Part shown: in pieces, positions 28,217-36,644 of the stretch | Position numbering within the stretch: the first letter of the stretch is position 1 | Layout of the letters: each line of letters starts with the position of its first letter | Source of the DNA: Saprospiraceae bacterium | GTDB lineage: Bacteria > Bacteroidota > Bacteroidia > Chitinophagales > Saprospiraceae | Direction of reading: 5' to 3' | NCBI GenBank assembly: GCA_028285545.1 | Contig: JANQPA010000010.1 | Span: forward strand, 58,344 to 122,343 | DNA: 64,000 nt | Made by a program: the position numbers and the translations under genes | The notes under the pieces: model-generated | Told to the model about the DNA's origin: nothing | The model's database searches: none | What the model saw: only the letters and a program-made list of their open reading frames with translations

Positions 28217-30184
28217 TCACCCTTTTTCTCGCAGAATTGGGATGATATATTTTAATAATACCTCAAAACTTAGTTTAGCTTTCCATCTCCCATAATTACT
28301 ACCGGTAAAAGCAATAGCAGCATCATAATCTTCCAAAATCATCACGTATTGCCCCCCATTTCCAGAGGCAAATAATACTTCGGTTTTGATGTCTTCGTAT
28401 TCAAGAAGTTCTCTATACCAGAAATAACCGTAGTTGGCAGAATGAGTCTTAGTGTTTTGTGTTCTAGCTACCTTTAAAAATGACATTTGAACCGGTATCT
28501 CAGCATAAGTAGACTCATTTATCCAGTCTTCGCTAACAATTCGCTCCCCCTTCCAAAGGCCTTTATCCTGCACCAACTGAGCAATTTTTAGCATATCCAA
28601 AGGTTTCATAAAAAATGATCCACCACCGTAACCTCTGCCTTCTGGGGTGATGTACCATGAATAGTCTTTAATGGCTAGTGGTTCGAATAGATATTTTTTT
28701 GCAAAATCTACAAGTGGCATGCTGCTTGCTCTCGCAATTATTTCACCCACTAAATCAGGTTCTAAGGAAGAATATTCCCATTTTGTGCCAGGAGGATAGC
28801 GTGCCGGAACCCCTAAATTATACGCCAACCAATCTTTAGTATCCCACATTTCACCTTCACAATTGGGGCCTTCATCAAAGAACTCTTCACAGGCAATTCC
28901 TGATCTCATCTCAAGCAGATTTTTGATTTTTATTTGACCTTTTGGGCTATCCTTCCATTCCGTTAGGTAAGTGCTTGCCTGATCATTGACCGACATAAAG
29001 CCCTGATCAACTGCTATGCCAGCCAATAAACTTATGATAGATTTGAAGGAAGATCTCATATCATGGCTACTGTCCCTATCAAATTTGTGAAAATACTCTT
29101 CAATGATTGTCTCATTGTTTTGTGCAACCAATATTCCATCGATATTGGGATACTTACCACTTAGGATATGCTCTCTTACTACTTCGATTGAATCCTTAGC
29201 AGATTGGCTGCTAATAGTCGAATAGCTTTTATTTAAATCAGGTTTAGGAGTGGGATTATTCTTGATATCCTGAATGATTTTCGTATCCACCCAATAAATA
29301 TCCTCATTGCTGGTGTAGAAAAGATATTTTCCGTCTTTACTTACAAAAGGGCACAGCTCATGTCCATTAGTGTTGATCATGGGGCCCATATTCATTGATT
29401 TGCTCCAAGTACCCTCCTGGTTTTTAAAGCTGATATACAAATCTCCCCTACCATAACCTTCTGGCCTTTGTGCACAAAAAATGAGATATTCCTCATTTGG
29501 ATCTACAAAAACATCCGCTTCATAAAAGAAAGTATTAATGGAATCACCTAAGGGCGTAGGTTTTTGAAATACTCCATTTGAAAAACGGGATTGATAGATA
29601 TCAAAATCATAATCTTTCCTATTGGATGAAAAGAACATGGTACCTTCATTGTTAAATGAAATGTAATATTCATTTCTATCTGTGTTGATTTCCGGTCCTG
29701 CATTAATCGGCTCTGACCAGGTATCCGATTGCTTTTCTACATACCAAATATCGTAATCTTTGGGGTCTCCTTCACCATTCAGGGTCCTTCTCGAAATAAA
29801 ATACAAGCGATTTTCATCAGAAGAAAGGAAAGGATCATTGTATCCATAAGTCGGATGTTCAAGTAAGGTTATAGATTTGCTCCATGATTCTCCATCAAGC
29901 TTGGTATATCTAATTTCTTCCTTCCCATTTACATTTACTCCATAAAAAAATTCAGTCCCCTCTTTGTTAAAGACTGATCCAAACTCATATTCATCTGGAT
30001 TAGAAATTAGATTAGGTGCAAATATTTCGGGTTTAGTTGTAGGCCGCTCCTGAGATAAATAGAGTGATGATTTGTTATGAGAAGAAGTACAACCTATCAC
30101 TAGAAGGATAGGTATAATTCTGAGTACATTTTTCGATATTAGTTTGATAATGGTTCTTGTAAAGGAAAAAAGATTGTTTTCCAA
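28217..30184 (-). CDS. PD40 propeller plus serine beta-lactamase-like hydrolase, lipoprotein
   Basis: 655 residues. A lipoprotein signal lies near the start (ILLVIGC). Residues about 50-320 are a PD40/TolB-like propeller (DPFLSSDENRLYFISRR, EYYISFNNEGTMFFSSNR, CPFVSKDGKYLFYTSNEDIYW). Residues about 340-650 are a beta-lactamase/penicillin-binding-type serine hydrolase: the SxxK motif is in DMRSSFKSIISLL, with the Tyr-x-Ser/Asn equivalent YSSLEPD and the structural motif YGYFWYREL. The nearest enzyme types are class C beta-lactamases and esterases of that fold; no true antibiotic role is implied. Convergent with the SusC/D operon and followed (on its upstream side) by a regulator gene 169 bp away. 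Likely periplasmic or surface; substrate unknown. Confidence 0.85.
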   Translation of the reverse strand: MENNLFSFTRTIIKLISKNVLRIIPILLVIGCTSSHNKSSLYLSQERPTTKPEIFAPNLISNPDEYEFGSVFNKEGTEFFYGVNVNGKEEIRYTKLDGESWSKSITLLEHPTYGYNDPFLSSDENRLYFISRRTLNGEGDPKDYDIWYVEKQSDTWSEPINAGPEINTDRNEYYISFNNEGTMFFSSNRKDYDFDIYQSRFSNGVFQKPTPLGDSINTFFYEADVFVDPNEEYLIFCAQRPEGYGRGDLYISFKNQEGTWSKSMNMGPMINTNGHELCPFVSKDGKYLFYTSNEDIYWVDTKIIQDIKNNPTPKPDLNKSYSTISSQSAKDSIEVVREHILSGKYPNIDGILVAQNNETIIEEYFHKFDRDSSHDMRSSFKSIISLLAGIAVDQGFMSVNDQASTYLTEWKDSPKGQIKIKNLLEMRSGIACEEFFDEGPNCEGEMWDTKDWLAYNLGVPARYPPGTKWEYSSLEPDLVGEIIARASSMPLVDFAKKYLFEPLAIKDYSWYITPEGRGYGGGSFFMKPLDMLKIAQLVQDKGLWKGERIVSEDWINESTYAEIPVQMSFLKVARTQNTKTHSANYGYFWYRELLEYEDIKTEVLFASGNGGQYVMILEDYDAAIAFTGSNYGRWKAKLSFEVLLKYIIPILREKG

Positions 30185-30353
30185 AATTATTATTTTTTAT
30201 TAGTGAAGTTATTTAAAGTTTCATAAAACGGGTAAGCGATATTTATATTGAATTAATGGTTCTTGAAGGCTGTTTTTTGATTTAAAAATCTGGCTTTATT
30301 TATCAGAAGTAAAGAAAAAAAGGCTTCATTCCGTCCTTTTACGGGCAGTGGGA

Positions 30354-31472
30354 CTATTTAGCATGCCTTTCCACATAAGCCATTGGGGATAAATTGGTGC
30401 TCTTTTTAAAAAATCGATAAAAGCTGCTCTTTGAACTAAAGCCACAAGAATGTGCAATTCCTGTTATGGAATGATTTTTTAAAGCCTCTGAGGTCAAAAT
30501 TTTTTTAGCCTCTTCCACCCGAAGGGAATTAACGGTATCGTAAAAATTACTACCCAAAACTTCATTAAAAAAAGCAGATAATTTGCGCTCTGAGGTGTCC
30601 ATAGCAGCAGCAAGTAATTTTAAACTAAGATCCTGGGATAAGTACATTTTCTCCTCTTGCATACAACGATTAAATCGTTTTCTTAAATCCTCTTTTTCTG
30701 AAGGTTTTAAATAAGAGTTGGGCAATTCACCTGCGGGAGCCTCTTCACCAATGTTTTCAATTAAAAATCGAGGTAAAAATACGGTAGATTGGGTCAATCC
30801 ATAATATCCGATATAAGCCATCGCTACGACCAGAAAGAAAACGGTAATGTAAGCATCCCATTCTACATAAACACCAACTGCAATTTCCGTAAATGTGATG
30901 ATCAAATCCACCACGAGCACCATAAGAAAGCTAATCAGGAACTTCTCGACCCATAAGAAACCCTCTTCTCCAATCCTAGAATAATTGCGCTTCATCAGTT
31001 TACGAAATTTGTAAAATAACCTGAGCGCCATCAAAAAATAAATGATGCCAAATATATCGTGAACCACTGCCCAGTTAGGTATGTACCAATGAATGGTGTA
31101 GATGTAATTCGTATCGGGGTTGATAGAGTTTGGAATGATGTAAGCAAAAAAGTAGACGAAAAATACAATGAAGTGTTTGATATTTTTCTTCACCAGATCA
31201 GATCCATCCAAGAAAATGGATTTTACATAAACATAAAATAAGGGGGGTATCAAAAGCCGCACGCCATGCTGTAGATAGTTTGTTATAAACTGCAAGGTGG
31301 AGAGTTCGTGTAGCATCGCGTAGAAATACACGAGAATATTCAAAATCAAGATCCAAAAAATAATCAAAATGTACTGTGGTGCCCTCCTTTCTTTAAGCCG
31401 CATGATACCAATAATGGGTAAAATACTAAGCACAATACCAACAACTATTATGAAGTCTATTATCAATTTCAT
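30354..31472 (-). CDS. Membrane-bound AraC-family transcriptional regulator
   Basis: 372 residues. The first 240 residues hold about seven hydrophobic helices (IIDFIIVVGIVLSILPIIG, APQYILIIFWILILNILVYF, FIVFFVYFFAYIIP and others). The C-terminal 110 residues are a classical AraC-type double helix-turn-helix (LSLKLLAAAMDTSERKLSAF, then ITGIAHSCGFSSKSSFYRFFKK, LSPMAYVERH). This architecture, common in Bacteroidota, couples a membrane sensor to DNA binding. Regulated genes may include the adjacent hydrolase gene, which is on the same strand downstream, but that is only neighbourhood inference. Confidence 0.92.
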   Translation of the reverse strand: MKLIIDFIIVVGIVLSILPIIGIMRLKERRAPQYILIIFWILILNILVYFYAMLHELSTLQFITNYLQHGVRLLIPPLFYVYVKSIFLDGSDLVKKNIKHFIVFFVYFFAYIIPNSINPDTNYIYTIHWYIPNWAVVHDIFGIIYFLMALRLFYKFRKLMKRNYSRIGEEGFLWVEKFLISFLMVLVVDLIITFTEIAVGVYVEWDAYITVFFLVVAMAYIGYYGLTQSTVFLPRFLIENIGEEAPAGELPNSYLKPSEKEDLRKRFNRCMQEEKMYLSQDLSLKLLAAAMDTSERKLSAFFNEVLGSNFYDTVNSLRVEEAKKILTSEALKNHSITGIAHSCGFSSKSSFYRFFKKSTNLSPMAYVERHAK

Positions 31473-31924
31473 GTTTTAGAAGGACTTATCTCATTAATTC
31501 AAGTTGCACTACAATTGGGGTAGAAGGTAGCAAGTAGAAGGAATTATTTAAAGCAAAAAGGTACAACATACAGTACAAAATTCTAAGGCCTACTTTACTC
31601 TACATTCTGTCAAAAAGTATAAATATTTATCATTCAAAAAATTTCCTAACCCCATACTAAATTCTTTCGACACCCTAGCGAAAATCACCCTTAATTCTGA
31701 GAATTCTTCCAGAAGATATTCTTCTGAATCATATATGGATATCATCGCCTACAACTTTGGACTAGGATTATTCTCAATCCAATTCAAAAATTATCTCCTT
31801 TTTTCGTAAGTCTTCGTATTCAGAGATTTTCTCAGTTAAGATTAAGTTTGTAGTTATTATTCTATTAAATTTAAGTATGGCTTCTATAAACTAAAAAGGA
31901 TTAAAATAAAACACCCCAATACTA
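31473..31924. other. Non-coding divergent spacer
   Basis: 452 bp between the regulator (minus) and the amidohydrolase (plus). No convincing ORF, RNA or repeat; it contains the motif GTACAA twice near 31556-31580, a word that also recurs around the tRNA-end copies further right. It must contain two outward promoters. Confidence 0.3.
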
Positions 31925-33334
31925 ATGAAAAATTTGCCCATTATTGTAGTCATTTTGTACTTGCTTACCTCATGTCAAAAGGAAAAGATAAATGCAGATT
32001 TACTCCTAACGAATGTTACAATAGTTGATGTTAAGACAGGAACGTTAAAACCTAATAAACAAGTAGCTATTGTTGGTGATCGGATTAGTATGATTATGGA
32101 AGGTGAAGTATTTGCCTCAGACTCCACCAAAATTATAGATGGTTCTGGAAAATATCTCATTCCTGGCCTTTGGGACATGCACCTCCATTATCATTGGAAC
32201 TATAATTTCTCATCTCCTTTATTGATAGCTAATGGCATCATAGGTATTCGCGAAATGTTTGGAGATATAGATACAATAAAGCTTATTAGACAGCAGAGTT
32301 TAAATGGTTCTTTTCTTGCTCCAGATATTTTTTCTTCAGGACCTATAATAGATGGCTTCCCCCCTCTTTGGGAGGGCTCCATTGGAGTTCAAAATGTGGA
32401 AGAAGCAATTGCGGAGGTTGACAAACAAATTCAATCAGGAGTTGATTTTATTAAAATTTACGATTCCTTATCCAAAGAAGTCTACATGGCAATTGCAAAG
32501 CATTGTAAAGAAAATGGCGTTGCATTTGCAGGGCACATTCCACATTCAGTAAGTATATGGGAAAGTATAGAAGCCGATCAGAAAAGTGCCGAACATCTTT
32601 ATGGTATATTAGAAGCTTGTACAAATAAGCCTGGAGAATTTTCCCAATTTAGTGGTAATTCCAATATTGATACAAAAATCATTAGTTTTCTGGTTGAATC
32701 ATTTGATAAGACTATTTTCGATTCCCTAGCTATTTCTTTAGCCAAAAGCAATACTTGGATTACTCCAACTCTAATTTCTTATCAGAATATATGCAATTCA
32801 AATGATTCTACTTTGATAAATAGCCTAAAATTAGAATATGTACCAAAGTATCTCCAGCAAATCTGGGATTCTCTAAAACCAAAATTAGAGGATTTAGAGA
32901 GTTTCCGCAGAGAATTTCAACTTGAACAATCCTTATTGGGAGAATTGGAAAAAGCTGGAGTTAAAATAATTGCTGGTACAGATACACCAGCCTCTTATTG
33001 TATCCCTGGATTCAGTTTGCATAAAGAGCTACAAATTATGGTGGAAGGGGGGATGAGTCCTGCGTCTACTTTAAAAGCTGCTACCTTAAATCCAGCAATC
33101 TTTATGGAGAAGGAAGAAGAACTCGGTTCTGTAGAAAATGGCAAATTAGCTAGCTTAGTCCTTTTGGATAAAAATCCTCTGGAGGATATTCAAAATACGC
33201 AAAGTATCAGTGCTGTCTTCTTGAGAGGTGAATATTTGGATAGAAATGCTCTGGGCAATTTATTAGAAGAAGCTAGAATCCGTGCCAAAATGGCTAAAAG
33301 TCCTTTTGAAGATTCTGAATTAAAAAATGAATGA
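31925..33334 (+). CDS. Amidohydrolase-family lipoprotein (imidazolonepropionase-like)
   Basis: 469 residues with lipobox LLTSC (Cys17). The amidohydrolase frame is clear: an N-terminal composite beta-sandwich (LLTNVTIVDVKTGTLKPNKQVAIVGDRI), the metal-binding HxH in GLWDMHLHYH (His86, His88), a possible carbamylated Lys in DFIKIYD, later metal His in FAGHIPHS and AEHLYG, and the catalytic Asp in IAGTDTP. The C-terminus closes the sandwich (LGSVENGKLASLVLLDKNPLED). Related exported members act as prolidases, dipeptidases or lactone/amide hydrolases; the substrate is not visible. It is the last clearly chromosomal-type gene before the accessory block. Confidence 0.9.
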   Translation: MKNLPIIVVILYLLTSCQKEKINADLLLTNVTIVDVKTGTLKPNKQVAIVGDRISMIMEGEVFASDSTKIIDGSGKYLIPGLWDMHLHYHWNYNFSSPLLIANGIIGIREMFGDIDTIKLIRQQSLNGSFLAPDIFSSGPIIDGFPPLWEGSIGVQNVEEAIAEVDKQIQSGVDFIKIYDSLSKEVYMAIAKHCKENGVAFAGHIPHSVSIWESIEADQKSAEHLYGILEACTNKPGEFSQFSGNSNIDTKIISFLVESFDKTIFDSLAISLAKSNTWITPTLISYQNICNSNDSTLINSLKLEYVPKYLQQIWDSLKPKLEDLESFRREFQLEQSLLGELEKAGVKIIAGTDTPASYCIPGFSLHKELQIMVEGGMSPASTLKAATLNPAIFMEKEEELGSVENGKLASLVLLDKNPLEDIQNTQSISAVFLRGEYLDRNALGNLLEEARIRAKMAKSPFEDSELKNE

Positions 33335-33387
33335 AATGTGGGCTTACATTGTAATTTGCCCTCTTTAAAAAAAATAAAGCCTTGAGC

Positions 33388-33615
33388 AAATTGTAGTCTT
33401 CCCTGAAAATAGGACAACTTAGAAAGTGAAAAAACAGAAGGAATTCCATGATTAAAGCAGCTTAAAATTGATAACTGGAAGGAATACGAAAGGAAGGTTA
33501 TAAAGCTAGATATAAAACCAAGTGCAAAAAATCAAATAAAATCAGTCAAAATAAGACTTGACAAAAACATAAAAGCCTGATATTCAGATGAATACCAGGC
33601 TTAATTTTCTCTTAG
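33388..33615. repeat. Diverged direct repeat, left copy (tRNA-distal)
   Basis: About 230 bp related to 39978-40210. Shared blocks include TGTAG-CTTCCCTGAAAA, AAAGT-AAAAAACA-AAGG, CAAAAAATCAAA-AAAATCAGTCAA and the hairpin with TATTC/GAATA. Both copies end at a copy of the tRNA-Arg 3' end. The left copy has in-frame stops where the right one has short open frames, so any coding content is decayed. Confidence 0.65.
33573..33602 (-). terminator. Terminator hairpin next to tRNA-end copy 1
   Basis: AAGCCTG-A-TATTC, loop AGAT, GAATA-C-CAGGCTT; on the minus strand it is followed by TTTTATGTTTTTG. It has the same central stem as the terminator of the intact tRNA at 40167-40198, consistent with being a relocated tRNA terminator. 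Confidence 0.6.
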
Positions 33616-33629
33616 TGATCCCGCCAGGA
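33616..33629 (-). other. tRNA-Arg 3'-end copy 1 (candidate attachment site)
   Basis: TGATCCCGCCAGGA is identical to the last 14 bases of the tRNA-Arg gene at 40211-40224; two bases further left (AG) also match. The rest of the tRNA is absent. A short tRNA 3' segment flanked by a terminator is what remains after integration at a tRNA gene. Confidence 0.65.
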
Positions 33630-33765
33630 AAATATTTCCTATTGTAAATCAATTAGTTATAAGGGTGGTACAAGTTGTGGCACAAAAATTCCTTGTATTT
33701 CCTTTACTGTAATTCGGTAATTTAATAAATTATGATTTTCATGTGCAACCATAAAATACCTCAGT

Positions 33766-35166
33766 ATGGTCTTCTGGAAAATTGCAGCCATAACCACCTG
33801 GATCTTAATAATATTTTTAGTCTTAATTTACTTTTTTTTAAAAAAAAAGGCATGGGTACGACTATGGAAACAGATAATACTAGGTCATAGGCTCCATACG
33901 AGTATCGATAAACTTTTTGATGAGGTAAGCAGCAATAAAAAAATAAATAAAGAAACTCTTTCAGATACATCTAAACACATTCTTTGGCGACTTACCCGAA
34001 TTGGAGTATTTGCAATTTTAGCAGTAATTCTTCCTACCCTATTTCTTATTATTCAAATATTTTTACTAAGTAATCAAAATGCATTAATCCAGGGTCAGAA
34101 TAATTTATTTGATGATCAAAATTATTTAGTAAAAAGCCAAACTAAAATAGATTCTGTCCAAGGATTATTATTACAAGATCAAAACAGCCTATTTGAGTCT
34201 CAAAATAATTTAGTTCTAAGTCAACTAAAGATGGACTCTATACAGGGCGCTTTAATAAATTCCCAAAACTTTTTATTTGAAGAACAGAATAAATTAATTG
34301 AAAAGCAATCTGATTTGTTAATCGAACAAAATGAAAGACTTAAACAACAAAACTTTCTACAAGAAGCATCAAGGAGAAACTCATCAGCCATACTTTTATC
34401 AAATGTAATTGATGGGATCAACAATGATTTAGAAAGTGACTATCAGAAAAACTCAATTAGAGATTTATCCCCACAAACTATTGCAAGTATAATAGCGATA
34501 GCAAATCAATTTAAACCATACAAATATTTTGAGAATGATGATTTAATAGAAAATCCTTTAAGTCCTGAAAGGGGGCAACTTTTAATTTTTCTCTACGAAA
34601 GCAATTTAGATATTGCTACTTATGATATAATATTTGGAAAGGCCAACTTTGCTTATTCAGATGTAAAAAATTCAGTATTTCAAAAGGCCTATTTTAAAAA
34701 TGCTCGACTAGAAGGATCGAATTTTTCTGAATCAAAGATTTATCACTCAAATTTTGCTGGTACAAATTTAGAGGATGCAGATTTTTCGGATTCTGAGGTC
34801 TTTTTCTCAAATTTTGATTTTTCGAGATTTTTCGGAGTCAAAGTATCAGGTACCAAACTACTTAAGCCTCATTTTAGAGGTACAAGATTTTCTGGAACCA
34901 TCTTTGATGGAATTTGGGTCAATGAAAGTCTAGCAGAATTGTATAGCAGGCAGAATAAGGATTTCATTGAAATTTATGAAAAAAATAAAGACAAGGTCCA
35001 TGAAGATGAAGATATTCAATACTTATTCATGTTAAGTACTGAAATCGATTTTTTAAAAAAATTTTATGATTATAAGGATCCTGGTAGAAGTACTGGTATT
35101 TTGTTTGAAGGCAAAAGGTACGGATTTAAAGAAATTAAATTAGTAATCCCTGGAAAGAAGGAATGA
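33766..35166 (+). CDS. Two-helix membrane protein with Gln-rich coiled-coil repeats and pentapeptide repeats
   Basis: 466 residues. Two transmembrane helices at about 4-25 (AAITTWILIIFLVLIYFFL) and 72-100 (IGVFAILAVILPTLFLIIQIFLL). Then a striking repeat region, about 103-205, built from units like QNxLFxxQNxLVxSQxKxDSxQGxLL, Gln/Asn/Leu-rich and probably a long coiled coil. Residues about 290-385 are degenerate pentapeptide repeats (FQKAYFKNARLEGSNFSESKIYHSNFAGTNLEDADFSDSE), forming a right-handed beta-helix. A charged C-terminal tail follows. Pentapeptide membrane proteins of this form occur in Bacteroidota without known function. It lies between two tRNA-end copies, so it is probably cargo of an integrated element. 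Confidence 0.8.
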   Translation: MVFWKIAAITTWILIIFLVLIYFFLKKKAWVRLWKQIILGHRLHTSIDKLFDEVSSNKKINKETLSDTSKHILWRLTRIGVFAILAVILPTLFLIIQIFLLSNQNALIQGQNNLFDDQNYLVKSQTKIDSVQGLLLQDQNSLFESQNNLVLSQLKMDSIQGALINSQNFLFEEQNKLIEKQSDLLIEQNERLKQQNFLQEASRRNSSAILLSNVIDGINNDLESDYQKNSIRDLSPQTIASIIAIANQFKPYKYFENDDLIENPLSPERGQLLIFLYESNLDIATYDIIFGKANFAYSDVKNSVFQKAYFKNARLEGSNFSESKIYHSNFAGTNLEDADFSDSEVFFSNFDFSRFFGVKVSGTKLLKPHFRGTRFSGTIFDGIWVNESLAELYSRQNKDFIEIYEKNKDKVHEDEDIQYLFMLSTEIDFLKKFYDYKDPGRSTGILFEGKRYGFKEIKLVIPGKKE

Positions 35167-35560
35167 TTATATTTTAAAGCTACCCTCAAAAAGGGAAAGA
35201 CTGCCCATAAACCAACCTTTTTGGCTATTACTGATTCGAGCCTCCCTGAAAATAGACAGCTGAAACATTTCCACTTATTATTAGCTTCAACTATGGTGCT
35301 GGGCCACCCTAGTTGAATGATATTCTATTACCATTTTAACCAACTGTCAGAAAAAAAGCTTACAGACAACTCCCCTAAATCTGCTCTCCAGCAAACTCAG
35401 TTATATAAGCTAGCCTATACAACTGAAGGCAAAATAGTGGCCATTTTCACCAGTTATCTACAAAAAATGACCTGGGTAGGCCGCCCATGGCCGCCCTACC
35501 CAGGTCAAAATAATTGATTTCGATCCCAAATACAGATCTTCTTAACTAACAAAGCTCTAA
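35167..35560. other. Spacer between pentapeptide gene and VapC
   Basis: 394 bp without a credible gene. A fragment near 35253 (CCCTGAAAATAGACAGCTG) resembles the start of the 230-bp repeats at 33401 and 39991. A GC-rich hairpin at 35469-35506 lies at the right side. Confidence 0.4.
35469..35506 (-). terminator. Terminator of the VapBC operon
   Basis: 12-bp perfect arms GACCTGGGTAGG / CCTACCCAGGTC with a GC-rich palindromic loop, followed on the minus strand by ATTTTTTG. It lies 55 bp after the toxin stop codon. Confidence 0.75.
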
Positions 35561-35944
35561 TTAATACAAGTTTAAATTTGGAATAAAACGAAAGTCTTTT
35601 TGATTAAGGGTATATAATGGAATATCATGAAAAATGGCAGTAGCTGCAATAAATGCATCAGGAAGAGATAAATTATGGCTGAGCGAAAATTCCGTCATCA
35701 GCTGTAAATTTAATTCGCCAATTTTTTGATTAAGATGTAGTAATTGAAGGTATGATATATCTTTAAGAATTTGAGTGAGCTCTTGCTTGTTAAAAGCGCC
35801 ATAGATAAGTTCTCCCGCCGTTATTATGCTGATAGCAAGGTTAGACTGACCAATGTTTCTAAGCTCACTAACAATATTATTAGAATTTTTGTAAAACTCG
35901 ATAAGAATATTGGTATCACAAAGGATTAGTTGTTGATTCGCCAC
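35561..35944 (-). CDS. vapC: VapC-like PIN-domain toxin
   Basis: 127 residues, a single PIN domain. Acidic active-site residues fit the family: Asp10 in CDTNILIEF, Glu45 in ITAGELIYGA, Asp96 in SLPDAFIAATA and Asp117 in NQKDFRF. PIN toxins of this type are Mg-dependent endoribonucleases, often cutting initiator tRNA. Its start overlaps the end of the upstream small gene by 19 bp, the normal arrangement for antitoxin followed by toxin. Typical VapC length is 125-140. Toxicity and RNA target are inferred from the family. Confidence 0.92.
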   Translation of the reverse strand: MANQQLILCDTNILIEFYKNSNNIVSELRNIGQSNLAISIITAGELIYGAFNKQELTQILKDISYLQLLHLNQKIGELNLQLMTEFSLSHNLSLPDAFIAATAIFHDIPLYTLNQKDFRFIPNLNLY

Positions 35945-36147
35945 GCCTGTTTTCTTAATTGATCAGCATCAATATTTCGATTGGCCAAAAGACCTGCGGA
36001 TTGAAAGAAATCATAGTCGTGATTTTCAACCGCATCCTGCTCTTCCTCCATTTTGACTTTTAATTCAATGAAATCTAATTGGCTTAAAAGTTCCAACAAG
36101 AAATCTCTTTTGGAATAATCTTTCAGTTTAATAATAAACTTTTCCAT
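35926..36147 (-). CDS. Putative VapB-type antitoxin
   Basis: 73 residues encoded directly upstream of, and overlapping, the PIN toxin. Charged and helical in the middle (LKVKMEEEQDAVENHDYDFF) with a C-terminal segment SAGLLANRNIDADQLRKQAWR that probably embraces the toxin, as in many PIN antitoxins. The N-terminus (MEKFIIKLKDYSKRDFLLELL) is not an obvious AbrB or RHH domain, so DNA-binding autoregulation is uncertain. The assignment rests mainly on position, size and overlap. Confidence 0.75.
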   Translation of the reverse strand: MEKFIIKLKDYSKRDFLLELLSQLDFIELKVKMEEEQDAVENHDYDFFQSAGLLANRNIDADQLRKQAWRINN

Positions 36148-36247
36148 AATTATTTCTAAATCTATTAATTACAATTTAGTAACATTTTTGAAATAGGCAA
36201 AGTTTCTCATTCTGAAAAATTAATTCATTGCTTGATTATTGAAATGA

Positions 36248-36286
36248 AAAACGGCCTGAAGAATTACCATTCCTTCAGGCCGTTTT
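36248..36286 (-). terminator. Terminator hairpin next to tRNA-end copy 2
   Basis: 14-bp perfect arms AAAACGGCCTGAAG / CTTCAGGCCGTTTT at 36248-36261 and 36273-36286, loop 11 nt. It stands in the same place relative to the tRNA-end copy as the hairpins at 33573 and 40167 but its sequence differs. Confidence 0.6.
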
Positions 36287-36293
36287 AAATTGG

Positions 36294-36305
36294 TGATCCC
36301 GCCAG
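36294..36305 (-). other. tRNA-Arg 3'-end copy 2 (candidate attachment site)
   Basis: TGATCCCGCCAG, identical to the last 12 bases of the intact tRNA-Arg gene; the next base differs. It lies eight bases after a terminator hairpin, like the other two occurrences. Confidence 0.6.
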
Positions 36306-36390
36306 AAAAACGTCAATCCACTGATATACAACCACTTAAAGGTTTTAAAAAGATTCCTATACAAATTGAGTACAAAAAATAAGGCTTAAA

Positions 36391-36430
36391 TTAATAAAGC
36401 CAGGTGAATTTAGTTACCTGGCTTTATTAA
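36391..36430. terminator. Perfect 15-bp inverted repeat
   Basis: TTAATAAAGCCAGGT at 36391-36405 and its exact complement at 36416-36430, loop 10 nt. GTACAAAAAAT stands 19 bp to its left, as it does before the other tRNA-terminator hairpins, so this may be a further decayed junction. 36306-36560 holds no gene. Confidence 0.55.
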
Positions 36431-36572
36431 TTGGTATAACCATGACATTGGATCTGATCTCGACTCCTTTTGGAAAGTACGGGCATGTCTATGGGCTTTG
36501 TTTTGTTTCTTTAATTAACAGCTTTTTTATCAGGTTTTAGAACTTAAAGGGTGGTTTTTGCACAGTCTGACG

Positions 36573-36627
36573 GCCGGCGAGGTAGCCAGCTTTTGCTGAC
36601 TATGGACGCTGGCGTATTGTTGGCATC
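36573..36627 (-). other. attC-like recombination site 1 (after TPR gene)
   Basis: Directly 3' of the TPR gene on the minus strand. A long imperfect hairpin at 36573-36613 (GCCGGCGAGGTAGCCAGC, loop TTTT, GCTGACTATGGACGCTGGC) is preceded by GATGCCAAC (R''-like, plus coordinates 36619-36627). That core is exactly complementary to the R'-like GTTGGCATC that starts this cassette at 37922-37930. The distal R' core is not clear. Confidence 0.5.
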
Positions 36628-36644
36628 AGTCTTCTTTTTATAAT

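Noticed and set aside
28217..30184. Antibiotic-resistance beta-lactamase
   Set aside because: Only the general serine-hydrolase fold is seen; the propeller fusion and motif variants make a resistance role unsupported.
35317..35517. 66-codon plus-strand frame between the pentapeptide gene and VapC
   Set aside because: It runs through the terminator hairpin, lacks a recognisable domain, and starts without a leader; probably chance.
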